A stretch of 64,000 bases of DNA from VRUE01 sp963729995 (GCA_963729995.1 CAVSPF010000003.1:186001-250000), one strand, 5' to 3'. Shown: positions 35,084 to 43,257, numbered from the stretch's first letter. Made by a program: numbers and translations. The notes: generated from the sequence alone by a model not told the origin.

Positions 35084-36022
35084 ATGGAGACCGAGTCGAT
35101 GCTGGAGGACGTGCGGGCGGGCGGCATGTTGCCGTCCGGGGCGCCGCTCGTCGCGATGCTCTCGGGCGGGCGCGACTCGATCTGCCTGATCGACCTCGCG
35201 GTTCGGTTGCTGGGCCCCGACGCGGTCACCGCGCTGCACGTCAACTATGGGCTGCGCGATGACTCGGACCAGGACGAGATCCACTGCCTGGCGCTCTGCG
35301 AGCGGCTTGGCGTCAGGCTGGAGATCGAGCGCCCGCGCCGTCCCGAGGGGCCCGGCAACCTGCAGGCATGGGCGCGCGACGCCCGCTACGCGGCTGCCGC
35401 ACGACTGGCGTCGCCCGGCGACAGCAGGATCGCCACCGGCCACACGGCTGACGATCAGGTCGAGACGATCCTGTACCGGCTCGCCTCTTCGCCCAGTCGT
35501 CGCGCCCTGCTCGGGATGCGCCCGCGCGACGGCAAGCTGGTGCGACCGCTGCTCTCCTTCACCAGGGGGCAGACGACCGCCTACTGCCAGGAACGCGGAC
35601 TCGCCTGGCGCGATGACTCGACCAACGCCGAGCTTTCGTATGCCCGCAACCGCGTCCGCCACGGCCTGGCGGCGACGCTGGCGGAAATCCACCCGGGGGC
35701 GGCGCGGAATGTGCTGCGCACGGCGGAGCTCCTCCGGGACGAGGCCGAGGTCCTGGATGGGCTGGTTGCGGCTGAGATCGACGACTCGAACGGCTCTTCC
35801 CGAGGCACGATCGAGCTCGAGCGCCTCGCCGAGCTGCCGCCGGCGCTGCGTCGGCTGGTCGTCCAGCAGCTTGCGGACCGCGCCGCCGGACGCCCCGTTC
35901 CAGGCGCGGCGCGGCACGCCGATGAGGTCGCGGCCCTGCGCCGCACCGGCACGGCGATGCTCGACCTGGGCGGCGGCGTACGGGCGGTTGTCGAGCGGGG
36001 CGTCCTGCGGGCCGAGCGTTAG
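35084..36022 (+). CDS. tilS: tRNA(Ile)-lysidine synthase TilS
   Basis: This 312-aa protein has the PP-loop SGGRDS (residues 27-32), then ALHVNYGLRDDSDQDE, GHTADDQVETILYRL and RPLLSFTRGQTTAYC of the TilS core. It makes lysidine at C34 of tRNA-Ile(CAU), changing its codon reading from AUG to AUA. It is shorter than E. coli TilS (432 aa) because the second C-terminal domain is missing, as in many actinobacteria. It begins the tilS-hpt-ftsH-fol series, the same order as in Bacillus and mycobacteria. Confidence 0.94.
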   Translation: METESMLEDVRAGGMLPSGAPLVAMLSGGRDSICLIDLAVRLLGPDAVTALHVNYGLRDDSDQDEIHCLALCERLGVRLEIERPRRPEGPGNLQAWARDARYAAAARLASPGDSRIATGHTADDQVETILYRLASSPSRRALLGMRPRDGKLVRPLLSFTRGQTTAYCQERGLAWRDDSTNAELSYARNRVRHGLAATLAEIHPGAARNVLRTAELLRDEAEVLDGLVAAEIDDSNGSSRGTIELERLAELPPALRRLVVQQLADRAAGRPVPGAARHADEVAALRRTGTAMLDLGGGVRAVVERGVLRAER

Positions 36023-36052
36023 TCTCGCGAGGATGAGCGCGGAGCTGATCCA

Positions 36053-36580
36053 GTGAGCGAGCCGGCGATCGGGGAGACGCTTGTTCCCAGCGGCGAGCTG
36101 AAGCGGCGCGTCGCCGAGCTGGGGCGGCAGATCAGCGAAGAGTACGAGGGCCGCGACCTGTTCATGGTGGGCGTCCTGAAGGGAGCCGTGATCTTCCTCG
36201 CCGACCTGATGCGCAGCATCACGGTCCCCTGCGAGGTCGACTTCATGGCGCTCTCGAGCTATGGCTCCCAGACCGGCTCCTCGGGGGTTGTGCGCATCCT
36301 CAAGGACCTCGACGTGCCGATCGCCGACCGGCACGTGCTCGTCGTCGAGGACATCATCGACTCCGGCCTCACCCTCCAGTACCTGATGCGCAACCTGAAC
36401 GCCCGCAGCCCCGCAACGCTTGAGGTCTGCGCGCTGCTGGTCAAACCGGACCGCTTCCGTGTCGATCTGGAACCTCGCTACGTTGGATTCGAGATCCCCG
36501 ATCGCTTCGTGGTGGGCTACGGCCTCGACTATGCCCAGCGCTACCGCAACCTCGATTACGTGGCTGCGTTAGAGGGTTGA
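36053..36580 (+). CDS. hpt: Hypoxanthine phosphoribosyltransferase
   Basis: A 175-aa enzyme with the PRPP-binding signature VLVVEDIIDSGLTLQYL, the catalytic loop VGVLKGAVIFLADL and the C-terminal FVVGYGLDYAQRYRNLDYV. It salvages hypoxanthine or guanine to IMP or GMP. The GTG at 36053 has GGAG about 8 nt upstream; an ATG at 36033 is in a different frame and stops after 7 codons. It follows tilS by 30 bp, consistent with one transcript. Confidence 0.95.
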   Translation: MSEPAIGETLVPSGELKRRVAELGRQISEEYEGRDLFMVGVLKGAVIFLADLMRSITVPCEVDFMALSSYGSQTGSSGVVRILKDLDVPIADRHVLVVEDIIDSGLTLQYLMRNLNARSPATLEVCALLVKPDRFRVDLEPRYVGFEIPDRFVVGYGLDYAQRYRNLDYVAALEG

Positions 36581-36673
36581 GCCCACCACGACGCACCCCG
36601 AGTCACACGCGCCCGTGCAATCGGCAATCTGACGGCTAAGGCGCAAAACCGCCCTGGTACGCTGAAATTCCGC

Positions 36674-38626
36674 ATGAGACGTTTCTTCAAAAGCGCAGCG
36701 TTCCCGATCCTGCTGGTGGTCATCCTGGCCTTCGTCGCTCAGAAGGTGATCACCGGCCCATCCGGCAGCCCGGCCCCCTCCTACAACGAACTGGTCGCGT
36801 CGAAGGCGCAGGGCGGCCTGATCGCCAGCGGCCGGGTCGAAGAAGTCACGATCAATACGAAGGACAACACGCTCGACGTCAAGGAGAAAGGCGGCCAGAG
36901 CTTCTCGACCGGGTACCCCCCCAACACCGAGCAGAGCCTGCTCAGCTCCCTCGAGAAGAATGAAGTCAAGACCACCGTGCACGGCACGGGCGGGTCCAGC
37001 CTGCTTTCGCTGCTCACCTACATCCTGCCCTTCGTCCTCTTCTTCGGCTTCTGGATCTTCCTGATGAACCAGATGCAGGGTGGTGGCTCGCGCGTCATGA
37101 ACTTCGGCAAATCGAAAGCGAAGCGGATGTCGGTTGACGCGCCGAAAATCACCTTCCGTGACGTTGCCGGTGTCGACGAGGCGGTGCAGGAGCTGCACGA
37201 GATCAAGGAGTTCCTCGAGAACCCGAAGAAATTCCAGGCGCTTGGCGCCCGCATCCCCAAGGGGGTCCTTCTCTATGGCCCGCCCGGCACCGGGAAGACC
37301 CTGCTGGCGCGCGCCGTGGCCGGCGAGGCCGGCGTCCCCTTCTTCTCGATCTCCGGCTCGGACTTCGTCGAGATGTTCGTCGGGGTCGGCGCCAGCCGCG
37401 TCCGCGACCTGTTCGAGCAGGCGAAGCAGAACTCTCCGTGCATCATCTTCATGGACGAGATCGACGCCGTCGGCCGCCACCGCGGGGCCGGCATGGGTGG
37501 CGGTCACGACGAGCGCGAGCAGACGCTGAACCAGCTCCTGGTGGAGATGGACGGCTTCGAGATGAAAGACAACATCATCTTGATTGCCGCGACCAACCGG
37601 CCCGACATCCTCGATCCGGCGCTGCTGCGGCCGGGTCGCTTCGACCGCCAGGTCGTCGTCGACCGGCCCGACCGCAAAGGTCGCAAGCAGATCCTCGAAG
37701 TCCACACCCGCGGCAAGCCGCTTGCCAAGGAAATCGACCTGGACACGCTGGCCGGCCAGACGCCCGGCTTCACCGGCGCCGACCTGGCCAACCTGATCAA
37801 CGAGGCGGCGCTCCTCACCGCCCGCCAGGGCCGCCGGGAGATCTCCATGCAGGAGCTGGAGGAGGGGATCATGCGGGTGATCGCCGGCCCGGAGAAGAAG
37901 ACCCGGGTGATGAGCGAGAAGGAGCGGCTGATCACCGCCTATCACGAGCTTGGGCACGCGATCGTCGGCCACCTGCTCCCCAACTGCGATCCGGTCCACA
38001 AGGTCTCGATCATCAGCCGCGGCCAGGCGCTCGGCTACACGATCTCCCTGCCGACCGAGGACAAGTTCCTCACCAGCCGCGCCGAGCTGACCGACACGAT
38101 GGCGATGACCCTGGGCGGCCGCGCCGCCGAGGAGATCGTCTTCGGCGAGATCACCACCGGCGCCTCGAACGACCTCGAGAAGGTGACGGAGACGGCGAAG
38201 CAGATGGTGATGCGATTTGGGATGTCGGAGCGGCTGGGTCCGCGCGTCTTCGGCCACGATCGCAGCCTGCCCTTCCTCGGCCGCGAGTTTTCCTCGGAGC
38301 CCGACTACTCGGACGAGATCGCCCGCGAGATCGATGACGAGATCCGCCGCATCGTCGAGGCCGCTCACCAGACCGCCAAGGACCTGCTCACCGAGCGGCG
38401 CGAGGAGCTGGACCGCGTCTCCAAGATCCTGCTCGAGCGGGAGACGATCAACGCCGATCAGTTCTTCGCGCTGCTCGAGGGCAAGGCCGAGGACGAGGTC
38501 TTCGCCGACGAGGAGGAGCCGGTGAAGCCGGTCGAGCCGGCGCCGCAGCCCGAACGGCCACAGCGCGAGGGTGCCCGCCCCGCCCCGAGGCCGCGTCCCG
38601 GGTTCGCCGGCGGCGACGTCAGCTAG
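36674..38626 (+). CDS. ftsH: ATP-dependent zinc metalloprotease FtsH
   Basis: A 650-aa membrane protease with two transmembrane helices (about residues 9-26 and 112-134). The periplasmic loop lies between them. The AAA module has Walker A GPPGTGKT near 202, Walker B IIFMDEIDAVG and SRH NRPDILDPALLRPGRFDR. The zinc site HELGH lies near 424. The C-terminal 40 residues are Pro/Arg/Glu-rich. It degrades unneeded membrane proteins and some regulators. A probable short leader with TACGCT 11 nt before the ATG could be a -10 element. It is next to folP by direct abutment. Confidence 0.97.
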   Translation: MRRFFKSAAFPILLVVILAFVAQKVITGPSGSPAPSYNELVASKAQGGLIASGRVEEVTINTKDNTLDVKEKGGQSFSTGYPPNTEQSLLSSLEKNEVKTTVHGTGGSSLLSLLTYILPFVLFFGFWIFLMNQMQGGGSRVMNFGKSKAKRMSVDAPKITFRDVAGVDEAVQELHEIKEFLENPKKFQALGARIPKGVLLYGPPGTGKTLLARAVAGEAGVPFFSISGSDFVEMFVGVGASRVRDLFEQAKQNSPCIIFMDEIDAVGRHRGAGMGGGHDEREQTLNQLLVEMDGFEMKDNIILIAATNRPDILDPALLRPGRFDRQVVVDRPDRKGRKQILEVHTRGKPLAKEIDLDTLAGQTPGFTGADLANLINEAALLTARQGRREISMQELEEGIMRVIAGPEKKTRVMSEKERLITAYHELGHAIVGHLLPNCDPVHKVSIISRGQALGYTISLPTEDKFLTSRAELTDTMAMTLGGRAAEEIVFGEITTGASNDLEKVTETAKQMVMRFGMSERLGPRVFGHDRSLPFLGREFSSEPDYSDEIAREIDDEIRRIVEAAHQTAKDLLTERREELDRVSKILLERETINADQFFALLEGKAEDEVFADEEEPVKPVEPAPQPERPQREGARPAPRPRPGFAGGDVS

Positions 38627-38644
38627 GTGGGCGGGGCAGTCCCA

Positions 38645-39439
38645 ATGCCCCGCTCCCCCAGGCTGATGGGGGTGGTCAACGTCACCCCAGACTCCTTCTC
38701 GGACGGGGGGCTCTACTTCGATGCCGAGCGGGCCATTGCGCACGGGGAAGAGCTCGTACGGGACGGTGCGGACATCCTCGACGTGGGGGGCGAGTCCACC
38801 CGTCCCGGCGCAGAGTTGGTGAGCGCGGAGGAGGAGCGGGCTCGGGTCGAGCCCGTCGTGGCCGCGCTGGCGGCGGCCGGGCACGAGGTGTCGATCGACA
38901 CGTCGAAGCTGACCGTTGCCGAGGCGGCGCTGGACGGCGGCGCGAGGATCGTCAACGACGTCACGGCCCTGCGGGCCGATCCGGAGATCGCCGGCCTGTG
39001 CGCGGAGCGGGGCGCCGGACTGGTGCTCATGCACATGCAGGGAGATCCGCGCACGATGCAGGAGAACCCGACCTACGACGACGTGGTCGACGACGTCAAG
39101 TCGTTCCTTGCGGAGCGGGTGGAGGTGGCGGTCGCCGCCGGCGTCCGGGAAGAGCGAATCTGGCTGGACCCGGGGATCGGGTTTGGCAAGACGCTGGACC
39201 ACAACCTCGAGTTGCTGCGCCGCCTCGGCGAGCTGCGGGCGCTGGGCCGCCCCCTCGTCGTTGGCGCCTCGCGCAAGAGCTTCATCGGCGGGATCGACGA
39301 CTCCCAGGTCGGCGACCGGATCGGCGGCACGATCGCCTCGTCGGTTCTTGCTGCCGCCGAGGGGGCCGACGTGCTCCGCGTCCATGACGTGGCGGAGGTC
39401 GCGCAGGCGGCCAAGGTCGCCGCCGCGATCCTGGGATAG
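38645..39439 (+). CDS. folP: Dihydropteroate synthase
   Basis: This 264-aa TIM-barrel enzyme starts MPRSPRLMGVVNVTPDSFSDGG and continues with DILDVGGESTRPGA and GIGFGKTLDHNLELLRR, the DHPS signatures. GASRKSFIGG completes the substrate site. It joins p-aminobenzoate to dihydropterin pyrophosphate, the sulfonamide target. A GTG at 38627, immediately after the ftsH stop, is an alternative start adding six residues. Neither start has a strong ribosome site, so coupling to ftsH is likely. folE, expected here in mycobacteria, is absent. Confidence 0.95.
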   Translation: MPRSPRLMGVVNVTPDSFSDGGLYFDAERAIAHGEELVRDGADILDVGGESTRPGAELVSAEEERARVEPVVAALAAAGHEVSIDTSKLTVAEAALDGGARIVNDVTALRADPEIAGLCAERGAGLVLMHMQGDPRTMQENPTYDDVVDDVKSFLAERVEVAVAAGVREERIWLDPGIGFGKTLDHNLELLRRLGELRALGRPLVVGASRKSFIGGIDDSQVGDRIGGTIASSVLAAAEGADVLRVHDVAEVAQAAKVAAAILG

Positions 39440-39451
39440 GTTTCCCAGCCG

Positions 39452-39868
39452 ATGGAGTCCCATGACAACGGGATCGAGTCGCGGGTGGAGGTTGACCTTC
39501 GTGGCCTCTCGATCTATACGCACCACGGAGTCAGCGACGCCGAGCAGGAGGTCGGCCAGCGGCTCGAGCTCGACGTGGCCTTCGATGTCCCGGACTGCGA
39601 TGCGGTGCTAACCGACCGGATCGAGGACACGGTCGACTACGGCGAGGTCTGCGACATCGTCGCGCTTGCCGCCACGGAGCGCAGCTACCGAACGCTGGAG
39701 CGGCTGGCCCAGGTCGTCGGCGAGCGACTCATGGAGCGCTACAGCTGTGAATCCGTGCGTGTACGGGCGACGAAGCCGGAGCCGCCGCTGCCGCTGGCGA
39801 TCCAGGAGGTCGGCGTGGAGGTGACCCAGGAGCGCGGCTCCGAAGACGACGAGGAGGGCAGCGAGTAG
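39452..39868 (+). CDS. folB: Dihydroneopterin aldolase
   Basis: A 138-aa protein with the FolB core: VEVDLRGLSIYTHHGVSDAEQEVGQRLELDV (Tyr/His pocket) and TVDYGEVCDIV, then LERLAQVVGERLM, and the catalytic Lys in RATKPEPPLP. It converts dihydroneopterin to 6-hydroxymethyl-dihydropterin, the substrate of FolK. The C-terminal acidic tail (EDDEEGSE) is an extra. The gene follows folP by 12 bp and precedes folK, with a strong hairpin between folB and folK. Confidence 0.94.
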   Translation: MESHDNGIESRVEVDLRGLSIYTHHGVSDAEQEVGQRLELDVAFDVPDCDAVLTDRIEDTVDYGEVCDIVALAATERSYRTLERLAQVVGERLMERYSCESVRVRATKPEPPLPLAIQEVGVEVTQERGSEDDEEGSE

Positions 39869-39919
39869 GACGTGCCGCGAGTTAAGTACCCATATGGGCC
39901 TCTAAGTCACGGCACGTCC
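39868..39919. terminator. Hairpin with nested palindrome between folB and folK
   Basis: GGACGTGCCG (39868-39877) and CGGCACGTCC (39910-39919) are perfect inverted repeats. The 32-nt loop contains the 10-bp palindrome CCCATATGGG (39889-39898), so a nested structure is possible. It sits on the last base of the folB stop and ends 27 bp before the folK start. No T-tract is seen. A terminator, an RNA processing site or a protein-binding site would all fit. Confidence 0.55.
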
Positions 39920-39945
39920 CCGAGCGGCACGCTTTGGGTTGCCTT

Positions 39946-40443
39946 GTGAGGCGAACCGGCTACCTGGGCCTCGGCTCGAACGTCGGCGACCGCGAGGGCC
40001 ATCTGCGCGCCGCCATCTCGATGCTGCGCGAGCGCGGCGTCGAGGTCGAGGCCGTCTCCTCTCTCTATGAGACCGAGCCCGTCGGCGAGGTGCTCGACCA
40101 ACCCGACTTCCTCAACGCCGCGATCCGGATCCGCACGGAGCTGGAGCCGGAACCGCTGCTCGACCTCTGCAAGGAGATCGAGCAGGAGCGCGGCCGCGCT
40201 CTGGACGCCCCCCGCCACAGCCCCCGCCCGCTGGACGTCGACCTGCTGCTGCTGGGCGACCTGAAGCTCTCGACCAAGCGTCTCACCCTGCCACACCGGG
40301 AGGTCACCAGCCGCCGCTTCGTCCTCGCGCCGCTGCTGGAGCTGGACCCGGAGCTGAACCTGCCCGACGGCACCCGCCTCGCTGACGCCCTCGCCTCGCT
40401 CGGGCCGGGCCAGCGCGCCGAGCGCGTCGGCGCTCTCGACTAG
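39946..40443 (+). CDS. folK: 6-hydroxymethyl-7,8-dihydropterin pyrophosphokinase
   Basis: A ~165-aa HPPK with the family start GYLGLGSNVGDREGHL, then SSLYETEPVGEVLDQPDFLNA, and the catalytic stretch RPLDVDLLLLGD with RLTLPHREVTSRRFVLAPLLE. It transfers pyrophosphate from ATP to the pterin. The GTG at 39946 is preferred; a TTG at 39934 adds four residues. The stop codon TAG (40441-40443) forms the first base of a 21-bp inverted repeat, so the gene's 3' end may have been reshaped by that element. Confidence 0.94.
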   Translation: MRRTGYLGLGSNVGDREGHLRAAISMLRERGVEVEAVSSLYETEPVGEVLDQPDFLNAAIRIRTELEPEPLLDLCKEIEQERGRALDAPRHSPRPLDVDLLLLGDLKLSTKRLTLPHREVTSRRFVLAPLLELDPELNLPDGTRLADALASLGPGQRAERVGALD

Positions 40444-40555
40444 GGCCTATCCCGGTAGGGGTGGAACGTCTTGTACTTTTTCGCGGCCGGCCATTGTCGG
40501 TAGCCACAGACGCAGCTCGAAAAAGTTAAGTGAAACCCCTACCGGGATAGGCCCT
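40442..40555. mobile_element. 114-bp MITE-like element with 21-bp perfect inverted repeats
   Basis: A 21-bp perfect inverted repeat bounds the segment: left arm 40442-40462, right arm 40535-40555, containing CTATCCCGGTAGG-type sequence. A second inverted pair lies inside, ACTTTTTCG (40475-40483) and CGAAAAAGT (40518-40526). There is no reading frame. The left arm supplies the folK stop codon and the right arm the last codons and stop of the GST gene, so both ends of two convergent genes lie in the element. A 3-of-4 match, CTAG/CTTG, flanks it; no clear target duplication. It may also act as a bidirectional terminator. Confidence 0.6.
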
Positions 40556-41279
40556 TGAGCCATGCAGGAGGGAGGATCGGCGGGGTCCTGCCGGGGTAGT
40601 TCGGGACCATTCGCCTCGCGAGCTCGCCCGCCGGGCGATTCTCTATCGCCGGGCGAAGGTCGTCGAGGGTCATCGCCAAGCCGAGGCTCGGGGCGATCTG
40701 GAAGTCGGCGGCGTTGAGCTGCTCGCCACCCAGGACGCCCGCCTCGATCCAGTCGTCGATGCGCTGCAGCATTCCCGGCAGCTCGGCGATCGCTCGGCGG
40801 GCGTTGTCGTCGCCGGCTTCGTTGAACCGCGCCGACAGCGCCACGATTGGCGCCGCGGTGAGCATCGCAAGGTCGATCGGAATGCCCAGCCGGGCGCCCT
40901 CCGAGTAGCTGCGCAGCGGGGCCCTGTCCTTCTTGATGGTCCACCAGAGGAGCTGACGGATCGGGTGCTGAAGCTGCTCGTCGCCGAAGCGCTCGGCCTC
41001 CTCGACCGCGGCGCGCATCTCCGGGTCGGCTGGGAAGAGAGGCGGCTTGGGGCGCAGTCGCTCCAACTCGCGGGCGATCTCCCACGATCCCTGCACGCGC
41101 CGGCCGTCGACCTTCATCGCCGGCACGGTGTTGCGGGGGAAGCCGAGCGCCCGCACGACAGCCTTGGAGATCACCGGCATCAGGTCGGTGCGCTTATAGG
41201 GGATGCCCTTGTGCTCGAGCATCAGCGCCACCGCGATGCTCGGGTGCGAGGCCGGGATCACGTAGAGGCGTACGTCCAC
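40539..41279 (-). CDS. Glutathione S-transferase N-terminal (thioredoxin-fold) domain protein
   Basis: This 246-aa protein has a GST_N-like start (MDVRLYVIPASHPSIAVALMLEHKGIPYKRTDL) with the cis-Pro in NTVPAMKVDGR and QGSWEIARELERL. Helices of a C-terminal GST domain follow. Actinobacteria usually lack glutathione, so the thiol partner and reaction are uncertain. The start is a GTG at 41279. The final four codons and stop lie in the inverted-repeat element. It is inserted between folK and coaX, in opposite orientation to the operon. Confidence 0.82.
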   Translation of the reverse strand: MDVRLYVIPASHPSIAVALMLEHKGIPYKRTDLMPVISKAVVRALGFPRNTVPAMKVDGRRVQGSWEIARELERLRPKPPLFPADPEMRAAVEEAERFGDEQLQHPIRQLLWWTIKKDRAPLRSYSEGARLGIPIDLAMLTAAPIVALSARFNEAGDDNARRAIAELPGMLQRIDDWIEAGVLGGEQLNAADFQIAPSLGLAMTLDDLRPAIENRPAGELARRMVPNYPGRTPPILPPAWLKGLSR

Positions 41280-41348
41280 TGGCGACTGATCCTATGCGCA
41301 TCTCCCCGTTGCCCGCTCGCGAGCGCGCAATCCGGCGATAATCGCGCC

Positions 41349-42110
41349 GTGCTCCTTGCGGTAGACGTCGGCAACACGCAAACCCACCTGGGCGCCTTCG
41401 ACGGCGAGCGCCTTGCCGAGCACTGGCGCTTCCAGACCCGTTCCGGGGCGACCGGCGACGAGCTGGCGGAGCGGATCGCCGGTCTCCTGGCCCTCAACGG
41501 CATGAGCCTTGCCGATCTCGACGCGGTCTGCGTGTCATCGGTGGTACCCCCTCTCGGCACGCAGTACGAGCACCTCACGGAGCGCTACCTGAGCGCCGAC
41601 TGCCTGACGATCGAGCCCGGTGTCAAGACCGGCATGCCGATCCGGATCGACAATCCACTCGAGGTGGGCGCCGATCGCCTCGTCAATGCGGTCGCCGCCT
41701 ACGACAGGTTTCGGCGCGCCTGCATCGTGGTCGACTTCGGCACCGGGATCAACTTCGACGCGGTCTCCGACGCGGGCGAATACCTCGGCGGGGCGATTGC
41801 CCCGGGGCTCGAGATCTCGCTCACCGCGCTGGTCGAGCGGGCTGCCCGAATTCCGCGGATCGACCTCGCCGAGCCCGAGACGGCGATCGGCCGCTCGAGT
41901 CGCGCCGCGATCCAGTCCGGTGTCGTCTTCGGCTTCGCAGGCCTGATCGACGGTGTCGTTCGCAGGATCGAGGACGAGCTCGGCGAGGTCGGCCTGCTGG
42001 CGACCGGCGGCCTTGCCGAGGCGATCGTGCCGTTCACCGAGACGATCGACGAGGTGGACGAGATGCTTACCCTGAAGGGGCTGCGCTTGATCCATGAGAG
42101 AAATTCCTGA
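41349..42110 (+). CDS. coaX: Type III pantothenate kinase
   Basis: The frame from GTG 41349 gives 253 aa. The ASKHA-fold start LLAVDVGNTQTHLGAF has the phosphate loop. Next come VSSVVPPL, VGADRLVNAVAAYDRF and ACIVVDFGTGINFDAV (the second Asp-Gly-Thr site). GGAIAPGLEIS and LLATGGLAE close the fold. It phosphorylates pantothenate in CoA synthesis. The DFGTGINFD strand replaces the more common DxGTATTFD, but the key Asp, Gly and Thr are kept. It overlaps dus by 17 bp. Confidence 0.95.
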   Translation: MLLAVDVGNTQTHLGAFDGERLAEHWRFQTRSGATGDELAERIAGLLALNGMSLADLDAVCVSSVVPPLGTQYEHLTERYLSADCLTIEPGVKTGMPIRIDNPLEVGADRLVNAVAAYDRFRRACIVVDFGTGINFDAVSDAGEYLGGAIAPGLEISLTALVERAARIPRIDLAEPETAIGRSSRAAIQSGVVFGFAGLIDGVVRRIEDELGEVGLLATGGLAEAIVPFTETIDEVDEMLTLKGLRLIHERNS

Positions 42111-43086
42111 GCTGACAGATCCGTTCGAGATCGGTGGGGTGCCGATCTCCAATCGCGTGCTGCTCGCGCCGCTGGCCGGGATCGGCAACTGGTTCGTTCG
42201 CCTACAGGCGAAGAGGCACGGCGCGGGTCTCGCCGTATCGGAGATGATCTCCAGCTTCGGGCTGCATTACCGCAACGAGCGCACCCTGCGGGAGTTGATG
42301 CGGATCCATCCCGACGAGCACCCGGTCTCGGTGCAGCTCTTTGGCCACGACGTCGAGGTGATGCGCTCCGGGGCCGCCATCGCTGCCGAAGCCGGCGCCG
42401 ACCTGATCGACATCAACATGGGGTGCCCTGTGCGCAAGGTGCGCAAGACGGGTGCCGGCGTCGAGCTGCTGAGCGACCCCGAGCTGGCAATGGCCCTGGC
42501 CCGGGCCGCCGCCGCGGGCAGCGGTCTGCCCGTGACTGTGAAGTTGCGTTCCGGATTGCGTCCCGGGGACCGCGCCGGCTTCGACCTCGCCGTTCGTCTC
42601 GCCGAGGAGGCGGGGGTTGCGGCGATTGCCTTCCACCCGCGTCCCGCTACGACCGGTCACAAGGGCAGCCCCGACTACGCCCTCACGCGCGAGCTGACCG
42701 AGCGCGTCGACGTCCCGGTGATCGTTTCGGGGGGCTTGAAGAGCGCGGAGGCGGCGCGCCTGGCCTACCGCGAGTCGGGGGCCGACGCGGTGATGATCGC
42801 GCGCGGCGCGCTCGGCAACCCGTGGGTGTTCGAAGAACTGACGGGGCGCCGCGCCGAGCCGCCCTCACGGGAAGCCGTCGTCAGCGAGCTGCTTTGGATG
42901 ATCGATCGCGCCGAGGAGCACCTGGGGACGGAGCGAGCCGCCCGCTACCTGCGCAAGTTCTATCCCTGGTACGTGGATTCGCTTGGGGCCTCCGCCGCTG
43001 TCGCCGATGAGCTGCAGCGGCACGCCGACCTTCCCCGCGCCAGGGAGCTGATCGCCGGCGTCGTCGAGCCGGCCGCGGTTTCGTAG
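42094..43086 (+). CDS. dus: tRNA-dihydrouridine synthase
   Basis: A 330-aa FMN-dependent TIM barrel with the Dus start VLLAPLAGIGNWFVRLQAKRHGAGL, the catalytic Cys region INMGCPVRKVRKTGAG, and RSGLRPGDRAGFDLA. AIAFHPRPATTGHKG and ADAVMIARGALGNPWVFEEL complete the barrel. It reduces uridine in the tRNA D-loop. The layout is closest to DusB, as in the corresponding Bacillus position next to folK and lysS. It overlaps coaX by 17 bp and ends about 170 bp before greA. Confidence 0.94.
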   Translation: MREIPELTDPFEIGGVPISNRVLLAPLAGIGNWFVRLQAKRHGAGLAVSEMISSFGLHYRNERTLRELMRIHPDEHPVSVQLFGHDVEVMRSGAAIAAEAGADLIDINMGCPVRKVRKTGAGVELLSDPELAMALARAAAAGSGLPVTVKLRSGLRPGDRAGFDLAVRLAEEAGVAAIAFHPRPATTGHKGSPDYALTRELTERVDVPVIVSGGLKSAEAARLAYRESGADAVMIARGALGNPWVFEELTGRRAEPPSREAVVSELLWMIDRAEEHLGTERAARYLRKFYPWYVDSLGASAAVADELQRHADLPRARELIAGVVEPAAVS

Positions 43087-43117
43087 GCGTCGGCGCGGAC
43101 GCGAGGAGGGCCCTGAT

Positions 43118-43144
43118 TTGCGGAGCTTGACCCCCCGCTATAAT
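43118..43144 (+). promoter_or_regulatory. Candidate sigma-A promoter for the greA leader
   Basis: TATAAT at 43139-43144 is a consensus -10 element, striking in this GC-rich DNA. A weak -35 candidate, TTTGCG/TTGCGG, lies 15-16 bp upstream (43117-43123). TTGACC at 43127 is too close to serve as its -35. Transcription would start near 43151, just before the hairpin at 43158. Confidence 0.6.
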
Positions 43145-43157
43145 CCCGCGACTTCGG

Positions 43158-43202
43158 GCCCAGGTGTGGCGAGGCGAAAGCCGTCGCACCCGGGCGTTTT
43201 TT
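43158..43202 (+). terminator. Intrinsic terminator/attenuator in the greA leader
   Basis: GCCC at 43158 pairs with GGGC ending at 43195 to form a long stem with two small mismatches or bulges, closed by a GGC-GAAA-GCC tetraloop. It is followed by G and six T residues (43197-43202). This is a classical intrinsic terminator. It lies downstream of a TATAAT and 55 bp before the greA start. That fits attenuation of greA as well as termination of dus transcripts. Confidence 0.75.
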
Positions 43203-43257
43203 GGCTTTGGGAGCCTGAATTTCCCACCCTCCACCAAGCAAAGCGAGGTCAGCACAA

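Noticed and set aside
36569..39526. A 985-codon minus-strand open frame across ftsH and folP
   Set aside because: Low-complexity, Arg/Asp/Val/Leu-rich translation with no motif, antisense to well-supported genes.
40440..40557. CTAG/CTTG as target-site duplication of the inverted-repeat element
   Set aside because: Only three of four bases match; not enough to define a duplication.
43127..43144. TTGACC near TATAAT in front of greA as a -35/-10 pair
   Set aside because: Only 6 bp separate them, far less than the 16-18 bp needed. The TATAAT is kept with a weaker -35.
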